Assembly (NCBI RefSeq): GCF_014696675.1
Contig: NZ_JACJQN010000016.1
Location: forward strand, 1-64,000
From: Phormidium tenue FACHB-1052
GTDB lineage: Bacteria; Cyanobacteriota; Cyanobacteriia; Phormidesmidales; Phormidesmidaceae
Direction: 5' to 3'
DNA length: 64,000 nucleotides
The notes under the pieces were generated by a model, which searched no databases, was not told the origin of the DNA, and saw nothing but the letters and a program-made list of their open reading frames with translations. Positions 35,592 through 45,738 of the stretch are shown piece by piece. Position 1 is the first letter of the stretch. Every line of letters begins with the position of its first letter. A program made the translations under genes and the position numbers.

Positions 35592-35634
35592 AAAAAAAGG
35601 CTATCTGGTGGGCACTGCCCATCAGATAGAAGCC
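35592..35634 (-). terminator. strong intrinsic terminator of dapL
   Basis: Stem of about 16 bp (35599-35614 with 35616-35634, one bulge) containing the palindromic TGGTGGGCACTGCCCATCA, followed on the minus strand by seven T residues. It begins 14 bases after the dapL stop codon. Its core resembles the palindrome at 21071-21087. Confidence 0.92.
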
Positions 35635-35648
35635 TCATTGATTTGTTC

Positions 35649-36884
35649 TTACACCCGGAATTTCTCGGTGATGCGGCGCATGGCTTCGTTGACGTTTTCG
35701 CGGCTGTTGAAAGCCGAAATGCGGAAGTAGCCTTCGCCTGCAGCCCCGAAGCCCGAGCCGGGGGTGCCGACTATGTGGCAGGTGTGCAGCAGTTTGTCAA
35801 AAAAGTCCCAGCTGGTCAGGTCGTTGGGGGTTTTGACCCATACGTAGGGGGCGTTGACGCCGCCGTAAACGGCAATGCCAGCGGCGGTGAGCTGCTCGCG
35901 AATGATGCGGGCGTTTTCCATATAAAAGTCGATCAGGGCTTTGGTTTGGGCCTGCCCTTCTGGTGAATACACCGCCTCGGCCCCACGCTGCACGATGTAG
36001 GATACGCCGTTGAACTTGGTAGACTGGCGGCGATTCCACAGGCCGTGGAGGGCAACTTCGCTGCCGTCGTCGGCTTTGCCCATCAGGGTTTTGGGCACGA
36101 CGGTCAAAGCGCAGCGAGTGCCGGTAAAGCCCGCATTCTTAGAAAAGGAGCGGAACTCAATAGCGCATTCCCGCGCTCCCTCAATCTCATAGATGGAGTG
36201 GGGAATGGTGGGGTCGGTGATAAAGGCTTCGTAGGCGGCGTCGAACAGAATGATCGAGCCGTGGGCGCGGGCGTAGTTGACCCAGGCTTGCAGGTGCTCT
36301 TTGCTGGCCACCGCCCCAGTGGGGTTGTTGGGAAAGCAGAGGTAGATCAGGTCTACTTTTTCGTGGGGAATGCTGGCAGTGAAGGCATTGGCGGCACTGA
36401 TCGGCAGGTAGGTGAGGCCACCGTACTCGCCGGTTTCGTTGGCGGGGCCGGTGTGGCCTGCCATCACGTTGGTGTCAACGTAGACGGGGTAGACCGGGTC
36501 GGTGACGGCGATCGAGTTGTTGCTGCCAAAAATGTCGAGAATATTGCCGCAGTCGCACTTGGAGCCGTCGGAGATAAAAATTTCGCTGGCGTCAATGTCG
36601 CAGCCCCGGCTTTGAAAATCGTGCTGGGCAATTTTTTCGCGCAGCCAAAGGTAGCCTTGCTCGGGGCCATATCCGTGGAAGGAGGTGCGATCGCCCATAT
36701 CTTCCACCGCTTTGACCATGGCGGTGCGACAGGCTTCGGGCAGGGGCTCAGTCACATCGCCAATGCCCAGCTTAATAATTGGGGCGTCGGGGTTGGCCTC
36801 GGCAAAGGCGCTGACCCGGCGAGCAATTTCGGGGAACAGGTAGCCCGCTTTAAGCTTGAGATAGTTGTCGTTGATGGTGGCCAT
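35649..36884 (-). CDS. dapL: LL-diaminopimelate aminotransferase
   Basis: PLP-dependent enzyme converting tetrahydrodipicolinate directly to LL-diaminopimelate for lysine and peptidoglycan, the route used by cyanobacteria and plants. 411 residues with the family start [63 protein letters not shown], and the PLP Lys in [16 protein letters not shown]. Full length, ATG 36884. The gene ends in a strong terminator. Its upstream region is filled by a large inverted repeat that it shares with purC. Confidence 0.97.
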   Translation of the reverse strand: MATINDNYLKLKAGYLFPEIARRVSAFAEANPDAPIIKLGIGDVTEPLPEACRTAMVKAVEDMGDRTSFHGYGPEQGYLWLREKIAQHDFQSRGCDIDASEIFISDGSKCDCGNILDIFGSNNSIAVTDPVYPVYVDTNVMAGHTGPANETGEYGGLTYLPISAANAFTASIPHEKVDLIYLCFPNNPTGAVASKEHLQAWVNYARAHGSIILFDAAYEAFITDPTIPHSIYEIEGARECAIEFRSFSKNAGFTGTRCALTVVPKTLMGKADDGSEVALHGLWNRRQSTKFNGVSYIVQRGAEAVYSPEGQAQTKALIDFYMENARIIREQLTAAGIAVYGGVNAPYVWVKTPNDLTSWDFFDKLLHTCHIVGTPGSGFGAAGEGYFRISAFNSRENVNEAMRRITEKFRV

Positions 36885-36930
36885 GGAGCGTTGCGCGATG
36901 GTGACAGTTACTTAACTAAGGGTACAGCGC

Positions 36931-37092
36931 GATGGGGGGTGTGGGGAGTAGGGGAGTGGGGGAGTGGATGGGTAGAGAGTAGTTTTGAATGTTGAGTTTT
37001 AAGTTTTGAATGCCCTGCCTTAATTCAAAACTCAAAATTAATAACTCAAAACTTCGATCGCCCCATCACCTCCCACCCATTCACCTACCCCT
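36931..37092. repeat. large imperfect inverted repeat of minisatellite plus heptamer units
   Basis: The left arm (about 36935-37012) runs from GGGGAGTGGGGGAGTGGATG-type DNA into TTTTGAATGTTGAGTTTT-type DNA. The right arm (37021-37092) is its imperfect complement, running from AATTCAAAACTCAAAATT to CACCTCCCACCCATTCACC. The short loop is GCCCTGCCT. The repeat occupies nearly the whole gap between divergent dapL and purC. It looks like a non-autonomous palindromic repeat element, and any promoter for the two genes must lie in or beside it. Confidence 0.75.
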
Positions 37093-37133
37093 GGGGACGC
37101 TACTATGGGATGTCCCCGCTACCGCCTAGGATC

Positions 37134-37895
37134 ATGGTTGCTGCTGACCCTGCTGACGAAAAACCCTTCGGCGAAAAACTCTACGAAGGCAAGGCCAAAA
37201 TTATCTACGCCACCGACGACCCGGCGGTGCTGCTCACTTATTTTAAAGACGACGCCACTGCCTTTAATGCTCAAAAGAAAGGCCAGATCGTGGGTAAGGG
37301 GCAGATCAACTGCGCCATTTCCACCTATCTATTTCAGCAGCTTGAGGCGGCGGGTATTGTTACTCACTGGTTGGAGACGACGGGCGATCGCACCATGCGG
37401 GTCAAAGCCCTCCAGATCATTCCCCTCGAAGTCGTCGTTAGAAATTTGGCGGCGGGCAGCCTCTGTAAGCAGACCGGCCTGCCCCTGGGCCAGCGCCTCG
37501 ATCCGCCCCTGGTGGAGTTCTATTATAAAGACGACGCCCTGGGTGATCCGCTGCTGACGGGCGATCGCATTCGCGCCATGGCGATCGCCAGCGAGGAACA
37601 GATCGCCACCCTGCGCCGTCTTGCCCTCAACATCAATCAAATCCTGACGGATTTCTTTATGGGCTGCGCTATCACTCTGGTTGACTTCAAGCTGGAGTTT
37701 GGCCTCGATTCCCAACAGCAGATTTTGCTGGGCGACGAAATCAGCCCTGACACCTGCCGTCTATGGGATCAAACCACCGATGACGAAACTCAACGGGTGC
37801 TCGACAAAGATCGCTTTCGGCAAGATCTGGGCCAAGTCGAATCGGCTTATCAGCGTGTGCTAGAAAAGGTGGCGGCACAATCGGCCAAGAATTAG
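37134..37895 (+). CDS. purC: SAICAR synthetase
   Basis: Phosphoribosylaminoimidazole-succinocarboxamide synthase of purine biosynthesis, an ATP-grasp-like enzyme. About 253 residues with the signature LYEGKAKIIY, the LLTYFKDDATAFNAQKKGQI segment, EVVVRNLAAGS, the DPPLVEFYYKDDALGDPLL segment and LVDFKLEFG, with DEISPDTCRLWD near the end. Start is uncertain between ATG 37134 and ATG 37110, in the same frame; neither has a convincing ribosome-binding site. It precedes the Omp85-lpx cluster on the same strand, separated by 128 bases containing small hairpins (around 37943-37990). Confidence 0.96.
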   Translation: MVAADPADEKPFGEKLYEGKAKIIYATDDPAVLLTYFKDDATAFNAQKKGQIVGKGQINCAISTYLFQQLEAAGIVTHWLETTGDRTMRVKALQIIPLEVVVRNLAAGSLCKQTGLPLGQRLDPPLVEFYYKDDALGDPLLTGDRIRAMAIASEEQIATLRRLALNINQILTDFFMGCAITLVDFKLEFGLDSQQQILLGDEISPDTCRLWDQTTDDETQRVLDKDRFRQDLGQVESAYQRVLEKVAAQSAKN

Positions 37896-38023
37896 CACCA
37901 TCAATGCGGTAGAATTTGTCCGATTGTGGGGGCAGCGGCCCGCCCAGGGCAGTTTTCCCTGGCTCTTAGCCCGGGAGAGGGCTCTTTGATTGGTGTGTGG
38001 ACGTGTTTAGCAGGTGTGTTTAG

Positions 38024-40402
38024 ATGCGGGTTTCTCCTAATTATTTATTGGCCGTGTTGGCCACCTCCGGGCTGGTAGGGTTGATTGCAGCCCCGGCCCA
38101 AGCCGATCCAGCCGCCCCAGAATCAGTTGTCCAGTCGGCTTCCTCAGACGCTGAACCACCAGAGGTTCTTGAACCGGGCTATAGCCAAAGCGCTGCTGCC
38201 CTGGCTGAGCCGGTTATCGGCACCACCGATCCCGCCAGCACCATCGACTTTGGCCAACCTCAGCCCGAGCTTGGCCCTAGCCCCGTCGGCGAAAATCTCC
38301 AGAGTGCGATCGACGGCTACCGCTCCGTTGAGGGTGAGACCGCCGCCGATGCTACAACAGCCCTCTCGCCTGCCCCTGGCTCAGAGTCTAACGTCGAACA
38401 GAGTGCCCAGCTAGAGAGCGCTCAGCTAGCCCAAACCCCCAGCACCCAGCGCGACATCACCCGCGAAGAGGCCCAGCGCATCCTAGATGGAGCTGTGCAG
38501 CGTCGTAGCCAGCCCCAGCCTGGGCCAAGCGAAACCCCTGAAGCTGCGCCTACGGATGAGTCTACCGACGAAGCCGCCGATGAGCCTGCCGATGAAACCC
38601 CTGACGAACCCGCCGCCGAAGAAGTTGAAGAACCTCGGGTTTTAGTCGCCGAAGTTCAGGTTCAGCCCAATCAGGGCGAACTCGATCCGGCCCTTGAAAA
38701 CCTGATCTACAGCGTAATTGAAACTCAAGCTGGGCGCACGACTACCCGCACCCAGCTTCAGCAAGATATCAACAGCATTTTTGCCACCGGCTACTTCGCC
38801 GATGTCGATGCCCAGCCCGAAGACACCGACCTAGGCGTGCGAGTCACCTTCCTCGTGCAGCCCAACCCGGTGCTCACCGACGTGCGACTTGAGGGCAATG
38901 AGGTGCTGCCCCAAGCCATCGTCGATGACATTTTTGACGAACAAAAGGGCGAGATCATCAACCTGATTGACTTCCAGGAAGGCATTTTAGAACTCAACCA
39001 GTGGTACCAAGATCAGGGCTACGTGCTGGCCCAGGTGGTAGCCGCTCCCCAGGTTTCGCCTGATGGGGTCGTCACCCTAGAGGTCGCAGAAGGGGTAATT
39101 GAAAGCATTGAGGTGCGTTATATCAACGACCTGGGTCAGGCCGTCGACGATGAGGGCAACCCAGTCCGAGGACGAACTCGGCCTTTCATCATTACCCGCG
39201 AGTTTGAGACCGAGCCTGGCGAAGTCTTCAACCAGGCCCGCATTGAGCAAGACTTTCAGCGGGTGTTTGGTCTAGGAATTTTTGAAGATGTGGTGCCAGG
39301 GCTAGAACCCGCCGAAGACGATCCGCGCAAAGTTAAGCTGATCGTTAACGTATCTGAGCGCAACACCGGTTCTGTAGCGGCTGGTCTAGGCTTTAACTTT
39401 ACCGGCGATCTCTTCGGCACAGTCAGCTTCCGCCAAGACAACTTTGGCGGCAACAACCAAAAATTTAGCGCTGAGGCTCAGCTCAGCACCCGAGACATTC
39501 TGTTTGACGTGTCCTTTACGGATCCTTGGATTGCGGGTGATCCCTTCCGAACTTCCTACACTGTTAACGCCTTTGCTCGCTCAGCCAACAACCTCAATTT
39601 TGAGGACGGCCCTAACCCTATCAACCTAGCTAACGGCGACCAGGTGCGCATTCGCCGCCTGGGTACTGGCATTACCTTTAGTCGTCCCTTTGACAATGGT
39701 TGGACGGTGGCGGTAGGTACTTTGATTCAAAACGTGTCGGCTCGCGATGCCGATGGTAGGGTCAATGCTGTAGACGCCGCTGGCAACCCCCTGACAGCAA
39801 GCAGTCGTGGGGTTGATGACCTCTGGACATTTCCTGTCAGTGCTACTCTCGATCGCCGCAATGACGCCTTTAACCCCACCAGCGGCAGCGTGCTGCGGCT
39901 CAACACCGAGCAGTCGGTGCCCCTAGGGCGGGGCAGCATCTTTATGAATCGGCTGCGGGGGAGCTACAGCTACTACATTCCCCTCAGTCTGCTGAACTTT
40001 GCTGAGGGACCCCAGGCCTTGGCCCTCAACTTTCAGGCAGGTACCATTGTCGGCGAACTACCGCCCTATGAGGCGTTTTCTCTAGGCGGCACCAACTCCA
40101 TTCGTGGCTACGACGAAGGCGAAGTGGGCAGTGGACGTAGCTATGCTCAGTTCACCGCTGAATACCGCTTTCCGCTGTTTTCGTTTTTGGGCGGCGCTTT
40201 ATTCTTAGATGTCGGTAGTGACCTGGGCAGCGGCAATTCTGTACCCGGTGCTCCTGGGCCGTCGCGGGGTAAGCCCGGCAGCGGCATTGGCTATGGAGCT
40301 GGGGTGCGGGTTTCGACTCCCCTGGGCCCCCTGCGGGTTGACTACGGCTTTAATAATCAGGGCGAAGGCCGTATCCACTTCGGATTTGGGGAGCGCTTTT
40401 AA
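38024..40402 (+). CDS. bamA: Omp85/BamA outer-membrane assembly protein
   Basis: 792 residues. A signal peptide ends near APAQA. Then comes an acidic, Pro/Ala-rich low-complexity region of about 30-200 (including Asp-Glu-Pro-Ala runs near 180-205). Three POTRA domains span about 205-455 ([56 protein letters not shown]), and the C-terminal 16-strand barrel covers about 460-792 with the hallmark [18 protein letters not shown] (the R-G-Y/F loop) and a terminal Phe. It inserts beta-barrel proteins into the outer membrane. It is the cyanobacterial relative of chloroplast Toc75. TAATG couples it to lpxC. Confidence 0.94.
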   Translation: MRVSPNYLLAVLATSGLVGLIAAPAQADPAAPESVVQSASSDAEPPEVLEPGYSQSAAALAEPVIGTTDPASTIDFGQPQPELGPSPVGENLQSAIDGYRSVEGETAADATTALSPAPGSESNVEQSAQLESAQLAQTPSTQRDITREEAQRILDGAVQRRSQPQPGPSETPEAAPTDESTDEAADEPADETPDEPAAEEVEEPRVLVAEVQVQPNQGELDPALENLIYSVIETQAGRTTTRTQLQQDINSIFATGYFADVDAQPEDTDLGVRVTFLVQPNPVLTDVRLEGNEVLPQAIVDDIFDEQKGEIINLIDFQEGILELNQWYQDQGYVLAQVVAAPQVSPDGVVTLEVAEGVIESIEVRYINDLGQAVDDEGNPVRGRTRPFIITREFETEPGEVFNQARIEQDFQRVFGLGIFEDVVPGLEPAEDDPRKVKLIVNVSERNTGSVAAGLGFNFTGDLFGTVSFRQDNFGGNNQKFSAEAQLSTRDILFDVSFTDPWIAGDPFRTSYTVNAFARSANNLNFEDGPNPINLANGDQVRIRRLGTGITFSRPFDNGWTVAVGTLIQNVSARDADGRVNAVDAAGNPLTASSRGVDDLWTFPVSATLDRRNDAFNPTSGSVLRLNTEQSVPLGRGSIFMNRLRGSYSYYIPLSLLNFAEGPQALALNFQAGTIVGELPPYEAFSLGGTNSIRGYDEGEVGSGRSYAQFTAEYRFPLFSFLGGALFLDVGSDLGSGNSVPGAPGPSRGKPGSGIGYGAGVRVSTPLGPLRVDYGFNNQGEGRIHFGFGERF

Positions 40403-41313
40403 TGGTGCAGACAGGTCTTGACTCCAATCAATTGACCCAGGCGAGCTGGGGCCTAGCCGCCGGGCAAACCACCTTGGCCACCGTAGTCGATCGGCAGGGT
40501 GTGGGCCTCCATTCGGGTGTTGCGACCACAGTGACGCTGAGGCCAGCAGCACCGGGCCAAGGGCGTTTCTTCGTCCGCACCGATCTGCCGGGCCAACCCT
40601 CGATCGCCGCTAGCCTTGCCGCCGTCAACCCAACCATGCTCTCGACGGAGCTGCGCCAAGGGGAGGCAGCAGTGCGCACAGTCGAGCACTTGCTGGCGGC
40701 TTTGGTAGGCTTGGGCATTGACAATGTTCGCATTGACATTACTGGCCCCGAAGTGCCCCTGCTGGATGGGTCGGCTCTGGGCTGGGTAGAGGCGATTTGC
40801 CAAGCGGGGCGGCAAGAGTTTGAGTCTCCTCGCACGGTAGCGTGCTTGGAAGAGCCGGTGACGATTCACCAGGGCGATGCCTTTGTCGCCGCTTTTCCGG
40901 CTCCGGTAGCGCGGTTTACCTACGGCATTGACTTTGAGGTAGCGGCGATCGGCAATCAGTGGTTTAGCTGGTCACCCAGTGCCGATCCCTTTGGCCCTGA
41001 GGGGTTTGCCACCACCGTTGCCCCGGCCCGCACCTTTGGTTTGGCCCACCAGATCGAGCAGCTGCGCGCCAGCGGTCTGATTCAGGGGGGGAGCCTTGAC
41101 AACGCCCTAGTGTGCGGAAAAGAGGGCTGGCTGAATCCACCCCTGCGGTTTGAGAACGAGCCCGCTCGCCACAAAATGCTCGATCTGATTGGCGATCTGA
41201 GTCTGTTGGGCAGCTTGCCCACGGCCCACATTGTGGCCTACAAGGCGAGTCACCGTCTCCACGGTGAGTTGGCGGCGGCGCTGGTGCCTGCCCTCGTCTA
41301 TGGCACCCTCTAG
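40402..41313 (+). CDS. lpxC: UDP-3-O-acyl-N-acetylglucosamine deacetylase
   Basis: Zinc-dependent deacetylase, the committed step of lipid A synthesis. About 303 residues, with the N-terminal QGVGLHSG motif, [19 protein letters not shown] (zinc-ligand His within EHLLAAL), [35 protein letters not shown] and [16 protein letters not shown] with the second zinc His. The ATG at 40402 shares one base with the bamA stop codon (TAATG), showing translational coupling. The N-terminal 30 residues are longer than in E. coli. Confidence 0.96.
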   Translation: MVQTGLDSNQLTQASWGLAAGQTTLATVVDRQGVGLHSGVATTVTLRPAAPGQGRFFVRTDLPGQPSIAASLAAVNPTMLSTELRQGEAAVRTVEHLLAALVGLGIDNVRIDITGPEVPLLDGSALGWVEAICQAGRQEFESPRTVACLEEPVTIHQGDAFVAAFPAPVARFTYGIDFEVAAIGNQWFSWSPSADPFGPEGFATTVAPARTFGLAHQIEQLRASGLIQGGSLDNALVCGKEGWLNPPLRFENEPARHKMLDLIGDLSLLGSLPTAHIVAYKASHRLHGELAAALVPALVYGTL

Positions 41314-41372
41314 TGGCAAAATCAATCTAGGCACATTTGCCTGCTGCACCTTACCGTACTGACCCACCTATT

Positions 41373-41915
41373 GTGATTGACGCAACTGCATCGAGCCCCC
41401 TGACCACAGCCCTAGACGGCATCGAGACTGCTGAAGCGGCGGAGCCGATCGCGGTTCCCAAGACTAGCTATAGCGCTGAAGAGATCCACGCCCTGCTGCC
41501 CCACCGCTATCCCTTTGCCCTAGTCGATCGCATCATCGACTATGTTCCGGCCAAGCATGCCATTGGCATCAAAAATGTCACCTTCAACGAGCCTCACTTT
41601 CAGGGGCATTTTCCGGGACACCCGATCATGCCTGGGGTGTTGATTGTCGAGGCCATGGCCCAGGTGGGGGGCATTGTGCTGATGCAGATCCCAGGGGTTC
41701 AGGGATTGTGCGTGTTCGCTGGCATCGACAAGGTGCGGTTTCGTCGTCCCGTGGTGCCTGGGGATCAGCTGGTAATGACCGTAGAACTTCTGGCCCTAAA
41801 ACGGAAGCGGTTTGGCAAGATGCGCGGTCGAGCTGAGGTCGATGGGCAACTGGTCTGCGAAGGTGAGCTCATGTTCTCTGTGGTGGAGACGGCAACAACT
41901 CCCGAGGGGAAATAG
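41373..41915 (+). CDS. fabZ: 3-hydroxyacyl-ACP dehydratase
   Basis: Dehydrates (3R)-hydroxyacyl-ACP in fatty-acid elongation and competes with LpxA for the same substrate, which explains its place between lpxC and lpxA. The hot-dog fold is clear: [17 protein letters not shown] with the catalytic His, [20 protein letters not shown] with the catalytic Glu, and [13 protein letters not shown]. About 35 extra N-terminal residues precede the core. Start chosen: GTG 41373 (MIDATASS). A TTG at 41337 is also open. Neither has a clear Shine-Dalgarno sequence, so the start is uncertain. Confidence 0.94.
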   Translation: MIDATASSPLTTALDGIETAEAAEPIAVPKTSYSAEEIHALLPHRYPFALVDRIIDYVPAKHAIGIKNVTFNEPHFQGHFPGHPIMPGVLIVEAMAQVGGIVLMQIPGVQGLCVFAGIDKVRFRRPVVPGDQLVMTVELLALKRKRFGKMRGRAEVDGQLVCEGELMFSVVETATTPEGK

Positions 41916-41963
41916 GAAGAACATGTATCTATGTTGCAATCTCTGGGTTTTGGAGGCGGGCCG

Positions 41964-42788
41964 TTGACTACCCTGATTCATCCCACAGCAGTGGTTCACG
42001 AGGGGGCCAAGGTGCACCCCAGCGTCAAGATTGGCCCCTATGCGGTGATTGGTGAGCAGGTGAGCATTGGCCCTGGCACCGAAATTGGCGCTCACGCAAT
42101 CATTGATGGCGACACAACCATTGGGTCGCAAAACCGGATTTTTCCGGGGGCGGCCATTGGTCTAGAGTCGCAGGATCTTAAGTACGACGGCTCGATGAGT
42201 CGGGTGGTGATCGGCGACAACAACCTGATTCGGGAGTACGTCACCATTAACCGGGCCACCGATGCCGGGGCGGTGACCCTGGTGGGCAGCAACTGCCTGC
42301 TGATGGCCTACTCCCATGTGGCTCACAACTGTGTGGTTGAAGATCACGTCATTCTCGCCAACTCGGTAGCGCTGGCGGGCCACGTGTATGTGGAGTCGGG
42401 GGCGCGGATTAGCGGCATGGTGGGCGTTCACCAGTTTGTGCGGGTGGGGCGGTTGGTGATGATTGGCGGGCTGAGCCGCATCGATCGCGATGTGCCTCCC
42501 TTTACCCTGGTCAACGGCAACCCGGCCGAAGTGCGAGGGCTGAATCAAATTGGCTTGCAGCGGGCGGGCCTCACCGCTGACCCCCAGGCCTATCGTGAAC
42601 TGAAGCAGGCCTATCGGCTGGTCTATCGCTCGGGCGTATCGCTCAGTGAGGCGGTAAGCAAGCTCAATCAGGATGAGTCTAACGACCTGGTGCGGCACTT
42701 TAGCGAATTTTTGCGGGCGGCCCTGCAGAGCGATCGCCGCGGGTTGACCCCCGGTCGCCGCCGGAACAAGGCCAGCGATGATGAGTAG
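41964..42788 (+). CDS. lpxA: UDP-N-acetylglucosamine acyltransferase
   Basis: First enzyme of lipid A synthesis. A left-handed beta-helix of hexapeptide repeats runs from IHPTAVVHEGAKVHPS through VKIGPYAVIGEQV to GMVGVHQFVRVGRLVMIGG (with the catalytic His region SHVAHNCVVEDHV). A C-terminal helical domain follows. Start: TTG 41964 gives MTTLIHPTAV, the family consensus opening, and has GGAGG at 41952-41956 with a 7-base gap. An ATG at 41931 would add 11 unconserved residues and has a poor site. The protein is therefore 274 residues. Confidence 0.94.
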   Translation: MTTLIHPTAVVHEGAKVHPSVKIGPYAVIGEQVSIGPGTEIGAHAIIDGDTTIGSQNRIFPGAAIGLESQDLKYDGSMSRVVIGDNNLIREYVTINRATDAGAVTLVGSNCLLMAYSHVAHNCVVEDHVILANSVALAGHVYVESGARISGMVGVHQFVRVGRLVMIGGLSRIDRDVPPFTLVNGNPAEVRGLNQIGLQRAGLTADPQAYRELKQAYRLVYRSGVSLSEAVSKLNQDESNDLVRHFSEFLRAALQSDRRGLTPGRRRNKASDDE

Positions 42789-42807
42789 TTGGGGGGCCGC
42801 GTAGGGC

Positions 42808-43992
42808 ATGGCTGACCTCACTCGGCGACGGATTTTTATTAGCACTGGCGAGGTGTCGGGCGATTTGCAGGGGGCGCTGTTGATTGAAGCGCTGGTGCAG
42901 CGGGCGCGCGATCGCCACCTCACCCTAGACATCACGGCCCTGGGCGGGCCCCGCATGGCCAAGGCGGGGGCAACGCTGGTGGGCGAAACCACGGGCATTG
43001 GCTCGGTCGGTATCTTTGAGGCGCTGCCCTACCTCATGCCTACACTGCGCCTTCAGAAGGTGGCTAAGGCGGCGCTCGATGCCCAGCCGCCCGACATTGC
43101 CGTGCTGATCGACTACATGAACCCCAACCTGGTGATGGGCAACTACGTCAAAACCCACCATCCCCAGGTGCCGGTGATTTACTACATCGCTCCCCAGCAG
43201 TGGGTGTGGGCCTTTTCTGAGAAAGACACCCGCAACTTGGTGCAGTGCAGCGATCGCATGCTGGCTATCTTCAAGGCCGAAGCCGACTACTACCAGGGCT
43301 TTGGGGCTGCTACCACCTGGGTCGGCCATCCCCTGGTCGATCGCTATCCTGGCCCCGCCGACCAGGCTGCCGCCCGCCAGCAATTGGGCTTACCCTTAGA
43401 TACCCCAGTGGTGACGCTGCTGCCCGCCTCCCGGCAGCAGGAGGTGAAGTACCTGATGCCGGTGCTGCTCAAGGCGGCGCAGATTATTCAGGCCCAATAC
43501 CCCAAGGTCACTTTCCTGCTGCCGGTGTCGATTCCGGCGTTGCAGGCCAGTTTTGAGCAGGGGTTGGTTGCCCACGGATTAAATGGTCGAGTGGTGGGCG
43601 AGGGCAGTCAGGGGGCGATCGCCGCTGCCGATGTCGCCATCACCAAGTCAGGCACCGCCAATCTTGAAATTGCCCTGATGGATGTGCCCCAGGTGGTGGC
43701 CTACCGCATTCACCCCCTCAGCGCCCGCATTGCCCACTATCTGCTGAAATTTGACGTGCCCTACGTGTCGCCGGTCAACCTCGTGGTGAACCAGCCCATC
43801 GTGCCCGAATTTTTGCAGTGGCAGGCGACCCCCGAGGCGATCGCCGCAGCGGCCCTAGAGCTGCTGCACAGCGAACCCGCGCGCCAGACTATGCGAGCGG
43901 GCTACGCCAAAATGCGCGAAGAGCTAGGGCCACCCGGCGTTTGCCAACGCACCGCAGATTTAATCCTTGATGCCCTGCCTGAGTTGTCGTGA
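42808..43992 (+). CDS. lpxB: lipid-A-disaccharide synthase
   Basis: Glycosyltransferase (GT19) joining UDP-2,3-diacylglucosamine and lipid X. 394 residues with the N-terminal IFISTGEVSGDLQGA, IAVLIDYMNPNLVMG, the VIYYIAPQQWVWAF signature, TTWVGHPLVDRYPG, LLPASRQQEVKYLMPVLL, and ITKSGTANLEIALMDVPQVV. It is the last gene of the bamA-lpxC-fabZ-lpxA-lpxB run, 19 bases after lpxA. lpxD and later Kdo-adding genes are not in this window. Confidence 0.96.
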   Translation: MADLTRRRIFISTGEVSGDLQGALLIEALVQRARDRHLTLDITALGGPRMAKAGATLVGETTGIGSVGIFEALPYLMPTLRLQKVAKAALDAQPPDIAVLIDYMNPNLVMGNYVKTHHPQVPVIYYIAPQQWVWAFSEKDTRNLVQCSDRMLAIFKAEADYYQGFGAATTWVGHPLVDRYPGPADQAAARQQLGLPLDTPVVTLLPASRQQEVKYLMPVLLKAAQIIQAQYPKVTFLLPVSIPALQASFEQGLVAHGLNGRVVGEGSQGAIAAADVAITKSGTANLEIALMDVPQVVAYRIHPLSARIAHYLLKFDVPYVSPVNLVVNQPIVPEFLQWQATPEAIAAAALELLHSEPARQTMRAGYAKMREELGPPGVCQRTADLILDALPELS

Positions 43993-44126
43993 CAGGACAC
44001 CCTCGATAGAATCGACCTGAAACTGTTGAAGCGTCCCCAAAGTCACTACAATTGTTATGCTTTGCCCGAGAGAGGTCGCTCTGTCTCGTTTGACAGCCCG
44101 ACCCGGTGGTGACAGGAGGATCTTTC

Positions 44127-44864
44127 GTGAACATACCTGAGCTATTTGCCCGTGGCGGGCCTGCCATGTGGCCGCTGCTCCTACTTTCAGTCTTGGCTGT
44201 GGGCACCATTTTGGAGCGCATCTGGTTTTGGTCGCGCATCTTGACCCGCGAACGCGAGGTATCCGGGCGGGTGCTAGAGGCCGCTCGGCGAGACTGGGCT
44301 GCCGCTGCCGATATTGCCTATCGCTCTGCGACATTGCCCATGGGTCGGTTTTTGTCGGCCCCCCTTAAGCTGCAATCCCCCGATCCGGAGGTGTTTCGCC
44401 TGGCCTTAGAAACCTCGGCCAACGAAGAACTGCTGACTATGAGCCGGGGCGAAAAAATTCTTGAGGCCGTTGCTACCCTGTCCCCTTTGCTGGGCTTGCT
44501 GGGTACTGTGCTGGGCCTGATCAACTCCCTAAGTTCTATTCAAATTACTGACCTGGGTAGCGGGGATGCCACCGCAGGTACCTCGTTGGGTATCAGCGAG
44601 GCGCTGATTAGCACCGCTACGGGCCTGATTATTGCTATTACTGCCCTGGCTTTTTATCGGTTGTTTCAGGGGTTTGTGTTTGGCCAGGCCAAAATGTTTC
44701 GCCAGGCGGGTAGCGAGCTAGAGCTGCTTTACCGGCAGAGCTGGGCCCATCTCCACGGAGTGTCGCCCATGCCGGTGCCAGTACCGGTGCCCGCAGATGC
44801 CCTAGTTGAGCCAAATTCCTCTGTGCTCGATGCTACGCCCTCTGCGGAGAACCCCTCACTATGA
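44127..44864 (+). CDS. ExbB/TolQ-type proton channel subunit
   Basis: 245-residue MotA/TolQ/ExbB family protein. The first membrane helix is at about 14-35 ([20 protein letters not shown]), a cytoplasmic domain follows, then two membrane helices with the conserved [18 protein letters not shown] and [20 protein letters not shown] pairs that line the channel. It couples the proton gradient to outer-membrane or envelope processes together with ExbD. Start: GTG 44127 is set by a strong AGGAGG at 44114-44119 with a 7-base gap; the open frame from 44106 would place that site inside the coding region. The Pro/Val-rich tail is variable. It overlaps exbD by 4 bases. Confidence 0.92.
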   Translation: MNIPELFARGGPAMWPLLLLSVLAVGTILERIWFWSRILTREREVSGRVLEAARRDWAAAADIAYRSATLPMGRFLSAPLKLQSPDPEVFRLALETSANEELLTMSRGEKILEAVATLSPLLGLLGTVLGLINSLSSIQITDLGSGDATAGTSLGISEALISTATGLIIAITALAFYRLFQGFVFGQAKMFRQAGSELELLYRQSWAHLHGVSPMPVPVPVPADALVEPNSSVLDATPSAENPSL

Positions 44865-45535
44865 AAATAGATCTGCTCGACAATCCCTCCAGGGATGTGC
44901 ACATCGAGATTGTGCCGCTGATCGACGTGATTTTCTGCATTCTGACGTTCTTCATTTTGGCGGCGGTGGGTCTGACCCGGCAGCAGGCCATCGACCTAGA
45001 CTTGCCTACGGCCCAAACGGGTCAAGCCTTGCCCGGACAGGTAGGACAGGGGGCCGATCGCCTCTACGTCAGCATTGACGCCTTTGGCCAGGTATATCTT
45101 GACCAGCAGCCCGTGCCCATCGAGCTGCTCAGAGATGTGCTGGGTCAGTTTAACCAGGTCAACCCTGGTGGGCTAATTGTGCTCTATGCTGCCCGCGATG
45201 CGCGCTATGAAGATGTGGTGGTGGTGCTTGACGAGCTGCGAGCGGTCGGGGGCGATCGCGTTGCCCTCGCAACTCTGCCCGCCGATACTAACCTGGGGCC
45301 TGAGGACGCTGCTCCCGGTGACGATCCCGCTCAGCTCCCCGAGGGATTTCCTCAGGAGGCCCCCGAGGGTCAGCTACCACCTGGTTTTGGTCAGCCCGGT
45401 AGCCAACCCCAATCGCCGTCCTCGCCCCTGTTTCCCAGTGAACCGGCCTCGCCGCTTCAGGAACCGGCCTCGCCGTTCCAGGAACCGACCTCGCCGCGCC
45501 AGCCTGCACCCAAGCCCAGTCCGGCGCGACCATAG
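44861..45535 (+). CDS. ExbD/TolR-type protein with Pro-rich tail
   Basis: 224 residues. The N-terminal membrane helix carries the functional Asp ([18 protein letters not shown]), followed by a periplasmic domain of about 45-145 ([39 protein letters not shown]). The last 75 residues are disordered Pro/Ser/Gln-rich sequence containing three tandem 7-residue units ([21 protein letters not shown]). Partner of the ExbB-like protein, with which it overlaps by ATGA. The TonB or Tol partner they energise is not encoded here. Confidence 0.9.
   Translation: MKIDLLDNPSRDVHIEIVPLIDVIFCILTFFILAAVGLTRQQAIDLDLPTAQTGQALPGQVGQGADRLYVSIDAFGQVYLDQQPVPIELLRDVLGQFNQVNPGGLIVLYAARDARYEDVVVVLDELRAVGGDRVALATLPADTNLGPEDAAPGDDPAQLPEGFPQEAPEGQLPPGFGQPGSQPQSPSSPLFPSEPASPLQEPASPFQEPTSPRQPAPKPSPARP
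45440..45502 (+). repeat. three tandem 21-bp repeats in the exbD-like gene
   Basis: Copies at 45440-45460, 45461-45481 and 45482-45502 differ by a few substitutions and encode the EPASPxQ heptapeptides of the Pro-rich tail. Confidence 0.85.
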
Positions 45536-45666
45536 GTATACCTAAAGAGAAAATCTTTCCCTAGGTAGAGGCCAGGCTGCCAACATTCCAGTTTTATGGG
45601 GAGACCTGGGTTAGCCACTGTCGAACTCTAAGCTTCGACCGGCATCGACAAAATATTTGATTGGGT

Positions 45667-45693
45667 AGCCCGGGAACGTTCGATTTCCGGGCT
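45667..45693 (+). terminator. hairpin between the exbD-like gene and the sugar ABC operon
   Basis: The arms AGCCCGGGAA and TTTCCGGGCT (one G:U pair) enclose a 7-base loop and are followed by TAAATTTTG. It probably terminates the exbBD transcript just before the next operon. A 12-bp palindrome TAGGTATACCTA spans the exbD-like stop codon (45533-45544). Confidence 0.6.
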
Positions 45694-45738
45694 TAAATTT
45701 TGAGTGAATACCGGTTCCCCTTTCTGAGGCGCAGTCGG

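Noticed and set aside
36045..36995. 316-codon open frame on the plus strand
   Set aside because: It is exactly antisense to dapL; its translation is Gly/Val-rich without any family resemblance, and the minus-strand gene is unambiguous.
42162..42998. 278-codon open frame on the minus strand
   Set aside because: Antisense to lpxA and the lpxB start, both of which are certain; long opposite frames are common at this GC content.
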